Positions 1-8,611 are shown, counted from the first letter of the stretch. The stretch is DNA of 64,000 nt from Amycolatopsis sp. CA-126428 (GCF_002904335.1 NZ_PPHF01000120.1:1-64000), one strand, 5' to 3'. Translations and numbers: made by a program. Notes: generated by a model not told the origin, from the sequence alone.

Positions 1-86
1 GCATGGTGGGCATCCTTCCAGCGAGGAGCGCATCCTCACAGGTCAGGAGTCAACCGAACCGGGGGCAGTCCCGTAGGCGCGACGTG

Positions 87-425
87 TCAAGGAAGCGCCA
101 CAACGCACAGACAGGATCCGGCCACGTGACTGATCCGGATCCGGTCAGCCACGGTGAACACCGACCGACCGGCCGCGCCGAAGTCCACGCTGATGCTTTC
201 GGCGTGGACTTCGGTCACCGCGCCACGGCGGACGAGGGACCAGCCGGTCGCTGGGTCGGGCTCGCCGAACACGAGCACCCGGTCGCCGGCGCCGAAGTGG
301 TCCCACCGGCCACCGTTCGCCGGACGGACGAGCGAGTTTGCCGTTTTCGCGTGAGCTCCGCCCCCATCGGCGTTCGCGGCGCATGAGGTCGGACCGGAGC
401 CGGTTCTGTCCGGCGAGGCTCTCAT
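87..425 (-). CDS. small hypothetical protein
   Basis: A 112-residue reading frame with strong third-position GC in its second half, where the frame reads GDRVLVFGEPDPATGW and then SVDFGAAGRS. The product looks soluble, with no signal peptide or membrane segment. I do not recognise the family. The start is uncertain: the upstream third is less convincingly coding, and no clear ribosome binding site marks an internal start. It ends 86 bases from the window edge, and bases 1-86 hold nothing I can name. Confidence 0.4.
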   Translation of the reverse strand: MRASPDRTGSGPTSCAANADGGGAHAKTANSLVRPANGGRWDHFGAGDRVLVFGEPDPATGWSLVRRGAVTEVHAESISVDFGAAGRSVFTVADRIRISHVAGSCLCVVALP

Positions 426-597
426 CCGTGATCCAAAGAGGACCAGGAGCGGCTGAGAACCTGGGCGCCACAGCCAGAATCGTGCGTCATCCGCCAGTCG
501 CCGAGCCCGTCCACGGGTTGCGCCCGGACACCGTCCCGGCGAGCGGTACGGCGGCGTTGCTCGACGGTCCCGACTGGACGCAAGAAGACGGCGACCA

Positions 598-973
598 TCA
601 GGTCGGCAAGCCCAATGGCACGGTCGGCTGCAGCACCGATTCCACCAGCGCCTCGCTGCGAAAATGGGCTACCGCCTGGTAGTCGGGGTCACGAATCATG
701 TCGGCGAACGCCTGCCGGCTCGGATAGCGGACCAAAGCCACCATGTCCCAGGCCTGCCCCCGCCTCGGCGACCAGCGCACGCCCGCCGTCGCCCAGGTAG
801 TCCACTTGCAGGCCATACCGCACGTTGACCACCGGACTGAGTGCCTCGGCGTAGCGCTGGTAGCTCTCGCGACCGCCGTCCGGACGGAACCGCAGTAGGT
901 TCAGCATCACCACAGGACCGCCCGGATCCTCGCTCAGCAAGGCATTCAGAGCGTGCTCGTCGATCTCGATCAT
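598..973 (-). pseudogene. DUF1330 family protein, frameshifted
   Basis: Two overlapping frames together make one DUF1330 (NIPSNAP-like dimeric alpha/beta barrel) protein. The N-terminal part reads MIEIDEHALNALLSEDP and PVVMLNLLRFRPDG. The C-terminal part, in another frame, reads AWDMVALVRYPSRQAFADMI, the typical family ending. The frames meet near 755-775, beside a run of Cs, so a single-base indel explains the break. It is either a recent pseudogene or a sequencing slip. It starts 38 bases from a palindrome that also controls the divergent TetR gene. Confidence 0.7.
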
Positions 974-1010
974 CGAAATCCTCCGTTCGCGAACATGTCC
1001 ACCCTCTCAT

Positions 1011-1032
1011 ACTTGTTGGCTGGCCGACAAGT
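1011..1032. promoter_or_regulatory. probable TetR operator, copy 1
   Basis: A 22-bp imperfect palindrome with outer half-sites ACTTGTTGGC and GCCGACAAGT (nine of ten positions symmetrical). It lies in the divergent intergenic region between the DUF1330 and TetR starts, 19 bases before the TetR ATG. A second copy with the same outer ACTTG...CAAGT arms is at 2747-2768, so the site is probably bound by the TetR protein encoded alongside. Confidence 0.6.
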
Positions 1033-1051
1033 TTATCGTAGGATCCTCTTC

Positions 1052-1660
1052 ATGACCACTACCCGTCGCACCCAGCAGCAACGTCGCGACCAGGCCGAAA
1101 CCGCGTTACTAGGCGCCGCCGCCGAACTCGTCGTCGAACAGGGAGTGCGCTCACTGACGCTTGCGCGCGTCGGTGAGCGAGCCGGGTACAGCCGAGGCTT
1201 GGTCACGCACCACTTCGGATCCAAGCAGGTGCTCCTCGAACGCCTGGCGCGTGCGACGCAGACCGGATTCGTGCCCGGCCTCGATGGTCTGTCACCTGGG
1301 CTGGAGCGCCTTTTGCGGCTGATCGAGGGGTACATCGGCGCACTCGGCGGAGTGGGCGTGCTGAACCGGGCGTTCCTTTTGCTGTGGGCCGAGGCGGCCA
1401 CGGCCTCGGAACTGGCCCCGATTTTCCGCGAGCGGGACGAGGCGTTTCGCGCCGACCTTCGCGAGGACGTCGCCGCGGGAATCGACGACGGCACCATCCG
1501 TCCCGACGTGGAAGCCGACGAGGTCGCGATTGCCGTTGTCGGGCAACTCCGCGGGATCGGGCTGCAACGGCTTCTCGATTCGAAAGCCGTTGACACGGAC
1601 CGGTTACGGCGGTCGGTCACCGAGTACTGGCACCGAATGCTGAGCCGAACCCCACTGTGA
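1052..1660 (+). CDS. TetR/AcrR family transcriptional regulator
   Basis: A 202-residue TetR-type repressor. The N-terminal helix-turn-helix covers about residues 15-60 (LTLARVGERAGYSRGLVTHHFGSKQVLL), and the rest is the all-helical ligand and dimer domain containing AFLLLWAEAA and VVGQLRGIGLQRLL. The ATG at 1052 gives the expected N-terminus directly before TTTRRTQQQRRDQ; an upstream extension would run through the operator. It faces away from the DUF1330 gene and converges on the DUF2855 gene, ending 10 bases from it. Both neighbours carry the ACTTG palindrome, so autoregulation and control of both are likely. The inducer cannot be read from sequence. A broken paralogue lies at 6420-6790. 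Confidence 0.9.
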   Translation: MTTTRRTQQQRRDQAETALLGAAAELVVEQGVRSLTLARVGERAGYSRGLVTHHFGSKQVLLERLARATQTGFVPGLDGLSPGLERLLRLIEGYIGALGGVGVLNRAFLLLWAEAATASELAPIFRERDEAFRADLREDVAAGIDDGTIRPDVEADEVAIAVVGQLRGIGLQRLLDSKAVDTDRLRRSVTEYWHRMLSRTPL

Positions 1661-1670
1661 CTCGAGGCCG

Positions 1671-2735
1671 CTACGCCGCGGGTGCGACCACCGGGGCCGT
1701 GAGCGGGGGGACGTCGCCGTGGACGAGCCTGGCCCACACCGCCGCGATGCTCTCGACTCCCACCGTTTCCGGGACGTTGACATGGGCGGAGGCCCATTGC
1801 ACGATGGCTGTCCTCGCGCGGTCCTCGAGATCGGTGACCGCCCGCTCGCCGAACTCCGAGACGAGATGAACCCGCCGGGCGCCGGAGTTGAAGCGCTCGA
1901 CCGGCGGGCCCGCCGGTACGGTCGGAGGCTGCGCCGCCGCGGCCCGGTGGCTGCCACCCACGGCGATGCTGCGCTTCAGCGACGAGCCGAGGCAGGCGTG
2001 CACCGCCGCCGTCACCGCAGGCAGCCCCGCCACATCGAGGTAGATGACCTCGGGGGACGGCGCGATGGTGTCGACGTCGGCGTAGGCGATCACTTCGCCG
2101 TACATCCCTGCCAGACCGGCTGCCTCGACGTGCGCGGGCGAGGTGATGCCGACGACGTCGATGCCCCGCCGAGACAGCAACAGAGCGCTGGCGAGAGCCG
2201 TCTTGCTGGTCGCACTGGACACGACGACGCGGCCGATCCCGATACCCGCGACCAACTCGTCGAGCAGGGCCGCTGCGACGCCCGGCAGCATCGCCACTGC
2301 CGACCGGTCATCCTCGTGACCCGCGACCGGGGACAGGTCCCGGTAGAGCGGCAGCATCCCAGCCCGCTCGGGCGCCACGGCCCGCAACCGCTCGCCGTGG
2401 CGTTCCACCCGGACAGTGACGTGCGTGGCCATCGGCAGGTAGCCCGACCAACGGCTACCCGGCGTGGCCAAGGCCGGATCGCCGTCGATCACCACAGCGT
2501 ATCCCCACGCCGGTACCCGGCCCCACTCGGGCGACGAGGCGGGGAACGCGGCCCAATGCCCCAACTGATCCCCGAGCAAAGCGTAGGTGAGGTTGTTGGA
2601 GGCCACCGCGAACCGCTCGATCGCGAGCAGCACCTCCCCGTCCGCCGGCGGCCGCAGGGCTTCGCCGACAACCCTTACCTCGTGCAGCGGGTCATCACGG
2701 CGAGCTTCGAAAACGTACGCGATTTCAGGTGTCAT
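1671..2735 (-). CDS. DUF2855 family protein
   Basis: A 354-residue soluble protein of the DUF2855 family, distantly related to the medium-chain dehydrogenase/reductase fold. The N-terminal half is barrel-like (PPADGEVLLAIERFAVASNN, then YWGYAVV-type strands). The middle has a Rossmann-like stretch, VVVSSATSKTALASALLLS, followed by IDVVGITSP. Family members have no established reaction. It is monocistronic, convergent with the TetR gene, and its promoter region carries operator copy 2 twelve bases upstream of the ATG. It is therefore a likely target of that repressor and may act on the repressor's inducer. Confidence 0.8.
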   Translation of the reverse strand: MTPEIAYVFEARRDDPLHEVRVVGEALRPPADGEVLLAIERFAVASNNLTYALLGDQLGHWAAFPASSPEWGRVPAWGYAVVIDGDPALATPGSRWSGYLPMATHVTVRVERHGERLRAVAPERAGMLPLYRDLSPVAGHEDDRSAVAMLPGVAAALLDELVAGIGIGRVVVSSATSKTALASALLLSRRGIDVVGITSPAHVEAAGLAGMYGEVIAYADVDTIAPSPEVIYLDVAGLPAVTAAVHACLGSSLKRSIAVGGSHRAAAAQPPTVPAGPPVERFNSGARRVHLVSEFGERAVTDLEDRARTAIVQWASAHVNVPETVGVESIAAVWARLVHGDVPPLTAPVVAPAA

Positions 2736-2746
2736 ACCTCAGTTTT

Positions 2747-2768
2747 ACTTGTTGGTCGACTAGCAAGT
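2747..2768. promoter_or_regulatory. probable TetR operator, copy 2
   Basis: A 22-bp imperfect palindrome, half-sites ACTTGTTGGT and ACTAGCAAGT, matching operator copy 1 at 16 of 22 positions. It lies 12 bases upstream of the DUF2855 ATG on the minus strand, where a repressor would block initiation. Confidence 0.6.
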
Positions 2769-2854
2769 CAATAGGTCCGCGTTCGTCGCCCGTCTCGTGG
2801 CCTCGAAGCCATCAGGAATGCCCAGCGCAACCAGAGATCGTCTCGTCGCCGTGC

Positions 2855-3844
2855 TCACCCGGTTCCTGCCGCGCGGTTGGCGCGATGGGCCAGCTCGACG
2901 AACGCCGCATGCAGTTCCGGTGGCCCGAGCACCTCGATTTCGGTGTCGAACCGAGCCAGTGCCGCGGCCAGTGCGGCCCACGACCAAGACCCGGAGGTCA
3001 GCTTCGTGCGGGTCGGACCGACTTCCTCGGCCATCCCGTCGCCGGCGAACGGGGCGACCTCCGTCACCGGCAGCTCGAGGAGCACCTCGCCTTGGCAAGG
3101 CCACGCGTTCGTGCTCTCGGACCCCTTGAACCGCGCCGACAGGAAGGCGCTCACGTCGCCGCCAGGCACTTCGCGACGGGCGAACCGCGGGCCGTTCGGG
3201 ATGCGCGGGGTCATCCGGTCGACGCGGTAGATCCGCCAGTCGGCCCGGTCGGGGGACCACCCGACGACGTACCACCGACCGCCCCGCACCACCAGGTGGT
3301 GAGGCTGCACCCGGCGCGGTGGCGGCGGCTCGGCTTCCTCCGGCCGGCCCGGCGACCGGTAGTCGAACCGCAGCTCCTCACCCGCGCGGACCGTAGCGCT
3401 CAACGTCACCAGGAGCGCGGTGTCGACCTGCAGATCGGCACCGCGCCCGGCCGCGGAGATCTCGAGGGCGTCGACGCGCTGCCGCAACCGCGACGGCAGC
3501 ACCTGCCGCACCGTGGCCAGCGCCCGCGCGGCCGCCTCCTCGATGCCCGCGCCGGTCCCGACTGCGATCCGCAACGCGACGGCGAGCGCGACCGCCTGCT
3601 CCTCGTCGAACAACAACGGCGGCATCTCGCTGCCCGCTTCGAGCCGGTAGCCACCGTCGGGACCCTTGACCGCATGCACCGGGTAGCCCAGCTCACGCAG
3701 CCGGTCGACGTCGCGGCGCACGGTTCGTTCGCTGACGCCGAGCCGCTCGGCGAGTAGGCCGCCCGGCCAGTCCCGGCGAGCCTGCAGCATCGACAGCAGC
3801 GACAGCAGGCGACTCGAGGTCGTCGTCGAGGAAGCGATCGGCAT
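2855..3844 (-). CDS. WYL-domain transcriptional regulator (YafY/DeoR-like)
   Basis: A 329-residue regulator. An N-terminal HTH occupies about residues 8-60 (RLLSLLSMLQARRDWPGGLL, then LGVSERTVRRDVDRLRELG). A WYL effector-binding domain lies around residues 130-215 and includes HHLVVRGGRWYVVGWSP. The C-terminal WCX-type extension follows. The ATG at 3844 puts the protein start at PIASSTTTSSR. It is divergent from the VOC gene with about 110 bases between starts. Regulator next to PhnB-like protein is a common actinobacterial pairing in which the regulator controls the neighbour; that role is inferred here. Confidence 0.88.
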   Translation of the reverse strand: MPIASSTTTSSRLLSLLSMLQARRDWPGGLLAERLGVSERTVRRDVDRLRELGYPVHAVKGPDGGYRLEAGSEMPPLLFDEEQAVALAVALRIAVGTGAGIEEAAARALATVRQVLPSRLRQRVDALEISAAGRGADLQVDTALLVTLSATVRAGEELRFDYRSPGRPEEAEPPPPRRVQPHHLVVRGGRWYVVGWSPDRADWRIYRVDRMTPRIPNGPRFARREVPGGDVSAFLSARFKGSESTNAWPCQGEVLLELPVTEVAPFAGDGMAEEVGPTRTKLTSGSWSWAALAAALARFDTEIEVLGPPELHAAFVELAHRANRAAGTG

Positions 3845-3955
3845 GGTTTCACCATGCCACAAATAGCGGACGTTCTCTGACCTCTACTGCTGACATGGTG
3901 GCCCTCATCGCCGGAAACCTCCGGCTCCGGGAACCACTCACGAAGGACCGCAACC

Positions 3956-4423
3956 ATGCCTCTCAACGCTGTCGCGCACCTGAACTTCCACGGCGAGGCC
4001 CGCGAGGCCCTGAAGTTCTACCAGTCGGTCTTCGGTGGCCAGTCCACCGTCATCACCTACGCCGACTTCGGGATGCCCGCCGAACTGCCCGGTGCGGCCA
4101 ACGTCGTGTTCGGCCAGATCGTCGCCGACAACGGCTTCCGCGTGATGGCCTACGACGTCCCCGGCGAGCACGCGCCCGCCGCGCACGGCGCGCCCAGCAC
4201 GCGACGCGAAAACGGCACCACGATCACCCGGGAACCGTTCTTCCTCTCCGTCCGCGGCGAAACCGTCGACGAGGTCACCCCCGTGTGGGAGGGACTCGTC
4301 AAGGACGCGACCGTGATCGAGCAGTTCGGCCCCGCCCAGTGGGCGCCCGCGTTCGGGATGCTGACCGACCGCTTCGGGATCACCTGGATCATCGACGTCG
4401 CCGCCGACTACGCCCAGGCCTGA
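3956..4423 (+). CDS. VOC family (PhnB/glyoxalase-like) protein
   Basis: A 155-residue PhnB-like vicinal-oxygen-chelate protein. It opens with NAVAHLNFHGEAREALKFYQ and SVFGG and ends with GMLTDRFGITWIIDV, the two paired beta-alpha-beta-beta-beta modules of the fold. An AAGGA-like ribosome binding site precedes the ATG. Substrate is unknown; PhnB-like proteins are often not true glyoxalases. It is followed by a strong hairpin and then an aldo-keto reductase on the same strand. Confidence 0.88.
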   Translation: MPLNAVAHLNFHGEAREALKFYQSVFGGQSTVITYADFGMPAELPGAANVVFGQIVADNGFRVMAYDVPGEHAPAAHGAPSTRRENGTTITREPFFLSVRGETVDEVTPVWEGLVKDATVIEQFGPAQWAPAFGMLTDRFGITWIIDVAADYAQA

Positions 4424-4433
4424 CCTTCCGCGC

Positions 4434-4463
4434 GAGGAGCGCGGCCGTCCCGCCGCGCTCCTC
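4434..4463 (+). terminator. GC-rich hairpin between VOC and AKR genes
   Basis: Perfect 12-bp stem: GAGGAGCGCGGC pairs with GCCGCGCTCCTC around a six-base loop, ten bases after the VOC stop. There is no U-tract, as is usual for actinomycete hairpin terminators. It could also be an attenuator or mRNA stabiliser, because the next gene starts only 21 bases further on. Confidence 0.55.
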
Positions 4464-4484
4464 CACTTCCCACCAGGAGCACCC

Positions 4485-5501
4485 ATGCAGACCCGCCCCC
4501 TCGGCCGGACCGGCCTCCAGGTCAGCGGTTTCACCCTGGGCACCATGATGTTCGGCCCGTACGGCAACCCCGATCCCGACGAGTGCGTCCGCATCGTCCA
4601 CCGCGCCCTCGACGGCGGCATCAACACCATCGACACCGCCGACGTCTACGGCGAAGGCGAATCCGAGAAGATCCTCGGCAAGGCACTGCGCGGCCGCCGC
4701 GACGAACTCGTCCTCGCCACGAAGTTCAACGGCCCGATGGGCGCCGACCCCAACCGGCGCGGCAGCTCTCGGCGGTGGATCCTGTCCGCCGTCGATGGGT
4801 CCCTGCGCCGCCTGGACGTCGACCACATCGACCTCTACCAGGCCCACCACCCCGAGCCCGGCACCGACGTCGAGGAAACGCTCGGCGCGCTCACCGACCT
4901 CGTGCGCGCAGGCAAGGTTCGCGCAATCGGCCACTCCAACTTGCCCGCGTCGGACATCGTGGAAGCGCAATGGGTGGCCGAACGACGGGGACTGGCCCGG
5001 TTCTGGACCGAACAGCCGCACTACTCGATCCTCAACCGCGGGATCGAACGCGAAATCCTGCCGGTCTGCGAACGGTACGGGCTCGGGGTGCTGGCGTGGA
5101 GCCCTCTCGCGATGGGCTTGCTCGCCGGCCGTCTCCGCAAGGGCAACGGCGAAACGGCGTCGGCCGGCCGCCTGCACTGGGCGCGCGAACACATGACCGA
5201 CGAACGCAAGCTCGGCGCCGTCGAAGCCCTCGCCGGGCTCGCCGGGCAGGCCGGGCTGTCGCTCCCCCACCTCGCTCTGGCCTTCGTCACCGCGCATCCG
5301 GCGGTCACCTCGGCGATCATCGGCCCGCGCACACCCACCCAGCTCGACGACCTGCTCGCGGGAGCCGGCACTGTCCTCGAGGACGACTTGCTCGACCAGA
5401 TCGACGAGGTCGTCGCCCCGGGAACCGACGTCGGACCCGTCGACGTCGCCTACGTCCCGCCCGCGCTCACCCAGCCGGCGCTTCGCCGGCGCCCTGTCTG
5501 A
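4485..5501 (+). CDS. aldo-keto reductase
   Basis: A 338-residue NADPH-dependent aldo-keto reductase with a TIM barrel. The catalytic tetrad is visible: Asp in NTIDTADVYGEGESE, Tyr in the same motif, Lys in VLATKFNGPMG, and His in LYQAHHPEPG. The C-terminal SAIIGPRTPTQLDD stretch binds the nicotinamide cofactor phosphate. The subfamily resembles YhdN/Tas-type general reductases. The substrate is not predictable. It may be co-transcribed with the VOC gene if the intervening hairpin is leaky. Confidence 0.92.
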   Translation: MQTRPLGRTGLQVSGFTLGTMMFGPYGNPDPDECVRIVHRALDGGINTIDTADVYGEGESEKILGKALRGRRDELVLATKFNGPMGADPNRRGSSRRWILSAVDGSLRRLDVDHIDLYQAHHPEPGTDVEETLGALTDLVRAGKVRAIGHSNLPASDIVEAQWVAERRGLARFWTEQPHYSILNRGIEREILPVCERYGLGVLAWSPLAMGLLAGRLRKGNGETASAGRLHWAREHMTDERKLGAVEALAGLAGQAGLSLPHLALAFVTAHPAVTSAIIGPRTPTQLDDLLAGAGTVLEDDLLDQIDEVVAPGTDVGPVDVAYVPPALTQPALRRRPV

Positions 5502-5556
5502 CCCCTCCGCTCACTCGCCGCCGGTCATCGGTGTCCGACACCTCGAAGGACAAGAA

Positions 5557-5970
5557 ATGTTTGCTGTTTTCACCCAGATCAACTGGATCGCCGTACTCGT
5601 CTCAACCGTCGTGCTGGCCGGGCTGGGCGCCGCGTACTTCATGTTGGCTGTCCCGCAGCAGTACGCCCGCGCCCTCGGCCGCGAAGACATGCCTCCGACC
5701 GAACGGCGCACCGTCGACGGGATTGGCCCGCTGGTGTGCACGCTGGTCAACGTGCTCACCAGCGCGGTCCTGTTTGCCGCACTGGGCATCAGCTCGATCG
5801 GAGACGCGCTCGTGTTCGGCCTGGTGATCGGGATCGGTTACCTCGTGGCGATGACTTTCAACATCGCGATCAACCCGAACTTCCCGCACCCGTTGCGCTA
5901 CGGCCTGCTCAACGCGCCCTACTTCCTCGTCGGCAGCTTGCTCACCAGCTTCGCTCTCGTCGTGCTCTGA
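5557..5970 (+). CDS. DUF1761 membrane protein
   Basis: A 137-residue integral membrane protein with four predicted transmembrane helices (around residues 8-30, 58-78, 83-103 and 115-137). It ends with NPNFPHPLRYGLLNAPYFLV and a hydrophobic tail typical of DUF1761. No function is known for the family. An AAGGA ribosome binding site lies eight bases before the ATG. It is 55 bases downstream of the aldo-keto reductase and probably in the same transcription unit. Confidence 0.8.
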   Translation: MFAVFTQINWIAVLVSTVVLAGLGAAYFMLAVPQQYARALGREDMPPTERRTVDGIGPLVCTLVNVLTSAVLFAALGISSIGDALVFGLVIGIGYLVAMTFNIAINPNFPHPLRYGLLNAPYFLVGSLLTSFALVVL

Positions 5971-6419
5971 CGCTTACCCGACTTGTTCGTGTCGAGCAGC
6001 AGCCACGAGATCACCTGAACTCCACGCTGTGCGGGTGCACTCAGCACCCGGCGCCCGGCCGGGACCGGGTCAATGGCCACTACTGGCTCGGCCCGGACGG
6101 CGACCCGCACATCAAACGCCGGTGTCGTGGGCAAGGCCGACTACCTGATCACCGACGGTGCCACGTTCACCGGGCAGACCATCCGCGCATCGGCGAGGGC
6201 GAGTCGATCGCGCTGTGGTGGAAGGTGGAGAACTTGCTCCGCCCGAACTCGACGTTCCGGGACCTCGGCGTCGCGTCGAACCCCGCCTGCACGACCAACG
6301 CACGGACCGGGGTGGCAGGAACGACGACCGCGGACTGCCTGAGGGCGCCAACGCCGTCAAGGTCACCCAGCTGAACTTGGCCCCTGAGGTCCGTTTCCCC
6401 GACTCGCCCCGAAAAGGTT
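5971..6419 (+). other. degenerate region, no intact gene
   Basis: Stretches of codon-like sequence change frame repeatedly on the plus strand. One frame has ADYLITDGATFTGQTIRAS near 6120-6190. Another continues with GEGESIALWWKVENLLRPNS and FRDLGVASNPAC near 6200-6300. A third continues with GANAVKVTQLNLAPEVRF near 6345-6400. Together they suggest one decayed reading frame of perhaps 110 residues with at least two frameshifts. I do not recognise the family. Confidence 0.35.
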
Positions 6420-6790
6420 CAGGCGCTCCTCCGCTAACCTCGGCGAACTCGGCCGCATCGGCGTGGTCGACCACGCATTCCTGGTGCTGTGGGCGGAAGC
6501 CGCCACCGACGCCGAACTCGCCGCGATCTTCCGCCAACGCGACGAGGCCTTCCGGGGCCGATCCGCGCGACGATATTCGTGCCGCCATCGCAGAAGGCAC
6601 CATCGACCCTCACCCCAGCCCCGACGACGCCATCGCCGTCGTCGGGGAACTGCGCGGCATAGCGTTCCGGCGGCTGCTTGCCCCATCGGACGTCGCTGTC
6701 CGGCGGTTGCTCGGCAGCGTCACCGACCGGCGGCGCCAAGCCCCTCGGCCTGGCATGACGCAGATCACTCGCTTCTCGCCGGGCGATTGA
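6420..6790 (+). pseudogene. TetR-family regulator remnant
   Basis: The C-terminal two-thirds of a TetR regulator, broken by at least two frameshifts. One frame reads VDHAFLVLWAEAATDAEL and AAIFRQRDEAFRG. A second continues DDIRAAIAEGTIDPHPSPDD, AIAVVGELRGIAFRRLL and VRRLLGSVTD. The order and motifs match the intact TetR protein at 1052-1660 (AFLLLWAEAATASELAPIF, VAIAVVGQLRGIGLQRLL), so it is a paralogue. The helix-turn-helix is missing. Confidence 0.75.
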
Positions 6791-6855
6791 ACCGTCGGCA
6801 GGGGTGCGTCGTATCCGTGGGCGACAAGCACTCCCCACCTCGTGAAGGAGACAAC

Positions 6856-7305
6856 GTGTCCAACACCAACTGGGCCCGCCGCGTACTCGTCACCACCGGA
6901 GCGGCACTCGCCCTCGCCGGCGGGTTCGCCGTGCAGGCGTCGGCCGCGCAACCCGCGGCCCTGCAGCTCGCCGCCGCCTCCGCCGTCGTCCCCGGACCTG
7001 TGCCGGCGTCGATCCCGGTCACCGCGCGCCGGACCTTCCTGAGCAGCGTCACCACGGCCGCCAACCCGGCCTGGGCGACCGTGAACGTCACGAAGGCCGG
7101 GCGCTACACGGTGGAGATTGAAAACCTCCTCCCGACCGTCGTGACGACCACGGTGGACGGCGTGCGACTGCAGCCCGTCACCCTCGGCGGCTACGACAAG
7201 AAGTGGTCGCAGACCGTCTACTTGGGCGTCGGCAAGCACACCTTCGACGTCGGCGCCTCGTCGACCGAAGCCGCGATCGATGCGTACCTCCTGGGCACCC
7301 TTTGA
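6856..7305 (+). CDS. small secreted protein
   Basis: A 149-residue exported protein. GTG start with GAAGGAG five bases upstream. A classical signal peptide (RRVLVTTGAALALAGGFAVQ, cleavage near ASA-AQ) is followed by a compact domain with YTVEIENLLPTVVTTTVDGV and HTFDVGASSTEAAIDAYLLG, which looks like an all-beta fold. I do not recognise a named family. It ends 70 bases before an ECF sigma gene on the same strand, so it could belong to that sigma factor's transcription unit or regulon. Confidence 0.65.
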   Translation: MSNTNWARRVLVTTGAALALAGGFAVQASAAQPAALQLAAASAVVPGPVPASIPVTARRTFLSSVTTAANPAWATVNVTKAGRYTVEIENLLPTVVTTTVDGVRLQPVTLGGYDKKWSQTVYLGVGKHTFDVGASSTEAAIDAYLLGTL

Positions 7306-7375
7306 TCGCCTGATTCCCCCGCTGCGCTGGGTGCCCCGGCACCCGGCGCGGCTCCACTCGAGGATTCGGCGGGCT

Positions 7376-7879
7376 ATGACGGAGGACGAGCGACTGCTGC
7401 GCGCACTGTACGACGAGCACGCCGGCGCCGTACGGCGCTACGCGCTCAGTCTCATGAGCGGCGACGTGGCACGGGCGGACGATGTCGTCCAGGAGACGTT
7501 CCTGCGGGCGTGGAAGACTCCGGCGGTGCTGGACCAATCGCGGAACTCTTCCCGCCCTTGGTTGTTCACGGTCGCCAAACGGCTGATCATCGACGAATGG
7601 CGCTCGGGTCGAAGGCGGTACGAGAAGGTGACCGATGAGCCACCCGAAGTCCCCACGGCGGACCGCACCGACGCCGTCGGTGACCGCACGGTCGTGGCCC
7701 AGGCCCTGTCCAGGCTGTCGCAGGAGCACCGGTCGGTGCTGCTGGAGACGTACCTGCGCGGTTCGTCGCTCAAGGAGGCGGCGGCGCGCTTGGGCGTGCC
7801 GCTGGGCACGATCAAATCCCGCACCCACTACGCGTTGCACGCTTTCGCGGCGGCGGTGGCCGACCTGGGAGGTGTCTGA
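7376..7879 (+). CDS. ECF RNA polymerase sigma factor
   Basis: A 167-residue sigma-70 family ECF factor. Region 2 is at about residues 8-75 (LRALYDEHAGAVRRYALSLM, DDVVQETFLRAW). Region 4 is at 105-160 (LSQEHRSVLLETYLRGSSLK, then AARLGVPLGTIKSRTHYAL). The ATG at 7376 was chosen because TEDERLLRALYDEHAG is the usual ECF beginning; upstream codons are not sigma-like. The stop overlaps the anti-sigma start in TGATG, a translational coupling typical of SigK/SigL-like pairs. Confidence 0.9.
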   Translation: MTEDERLLRALYDEHAGAVRRYALSLMSGDVARADDVVQETFLRAWKTPAVLDQSRNSSRPWLFTVAKRLIIDEWRSGRRRYEKVTDEPPEVPTADRTDAVGDRTVVAQALSRLSQEHRSVLLETYLRGSSLKEAAARLGVPLGTIKSRTHYALHAFAAAVADLGGV

Positions 7880-8547
7880 TGACCGCTGATCCCTACCTGA
7901 CGTGGGACGCCGCCTACGTCCTGGGCCTGCTGGACGAGGCCAACCGACTTGAGTTCGAAGACCACCTCCGCGGGTGCGACGACTGCGCGAGACGGTTGTC
8001 GACGCTGAGCGATACCCCCCGGCTGCTCGACGTTGCCCCGCTCGAATTGTTTCTCGTCGAGGAGCCGGACGACCTCCGGCCGGCCCGACGGGACCAGCTG
8101 CCGGCGGATCTGGTGGCCCAGATGCGGGCCACCGGACGCCGTCGCTCCTGGACCCGGCGCGCGGCGGCGGGACTGGCGATGGCGGCGGCCGTGGCCCTCG
8201 GCGCGGTACTGGGTAGCGTCGTGGTGAGCCGGCCGGGTGAGGAGCAGAGCCTCCCGGTCAGCCAGGCCACCAACGCGGTGATCGCGGCTCAGTTGAGCGT
8301 GTCCGCGCACGATTCCTGGGACCAGGTGGATCTGCGGTGCACGTACACCAGTCAGCAGTTCATCCAGGGCAACTACGTGGCCGTGGCGGTGGACCGGACC
8401 GGCCGGAAGGAGGTCGTCGGGACCTGGCCGCCGATTCCCGGCCAGACCGCGACGATCCGGACGCCGACCACCTTTCGCTCCGGTTCGATCACCATGGTGT
8501 CGATCCAGGACGCCCAAGGAAGGACTGTGGCCCAGCTCGGCGTGTGA
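7879..8547 (+). CDS. zinc-finger (ZAS) anti-sigma factor
   Basis: A 222-residue single-pass membrane anti-sigma factor. The N-terminal ZAS domain has HLRGCDDC, the H-x3-C-x2-C zinc motif, in the context YVLGLLDEANRLEFEDHLRG. One transmembrane helix (AAAGLAMAAAVALGAVLGSV, about residues 94-115) is followed by an extracytoplasmic domain. Overlap with the upstream sigma gene supports a direct pair. Release of the sigma factor would follow proteolysis or loss of zinc binding; the signal is unknown. Confidence 0.88.
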   Translation: MTADPYLTWDAAYVLGLLDEANRLEFEDHLRGCDDCARRLSTLSDTPRLLDVAPLELFLVEEPDDLRPARRDQLPADLVAQMRATGRRRSWTRRAAAGLAMAAAVALGAVLGSVVVSRPGEEQSLPVSQATNAVIAAQLSVSAHDSWDQVDLRCTYTSQQFIQGNYVAVAVDRTGRKEVVGTWPPIPGQTATIRTPTTFRSGSITMVSIQDAQGRTVAQLGV

Positions 8548-8611
8548 CCCGGTCGGAGATATCCGGTCGACACGGCCGGGTCACGATACTTTTCCCGCTC
8601 GCCAAGGGCGG

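Noticed and set aside
5981-6003. A third possible TetR site beginning ACTTGTTCG
   Set aside because: Only the left half-site matches; the right arm CGAGCAG does not restore CAAGT.
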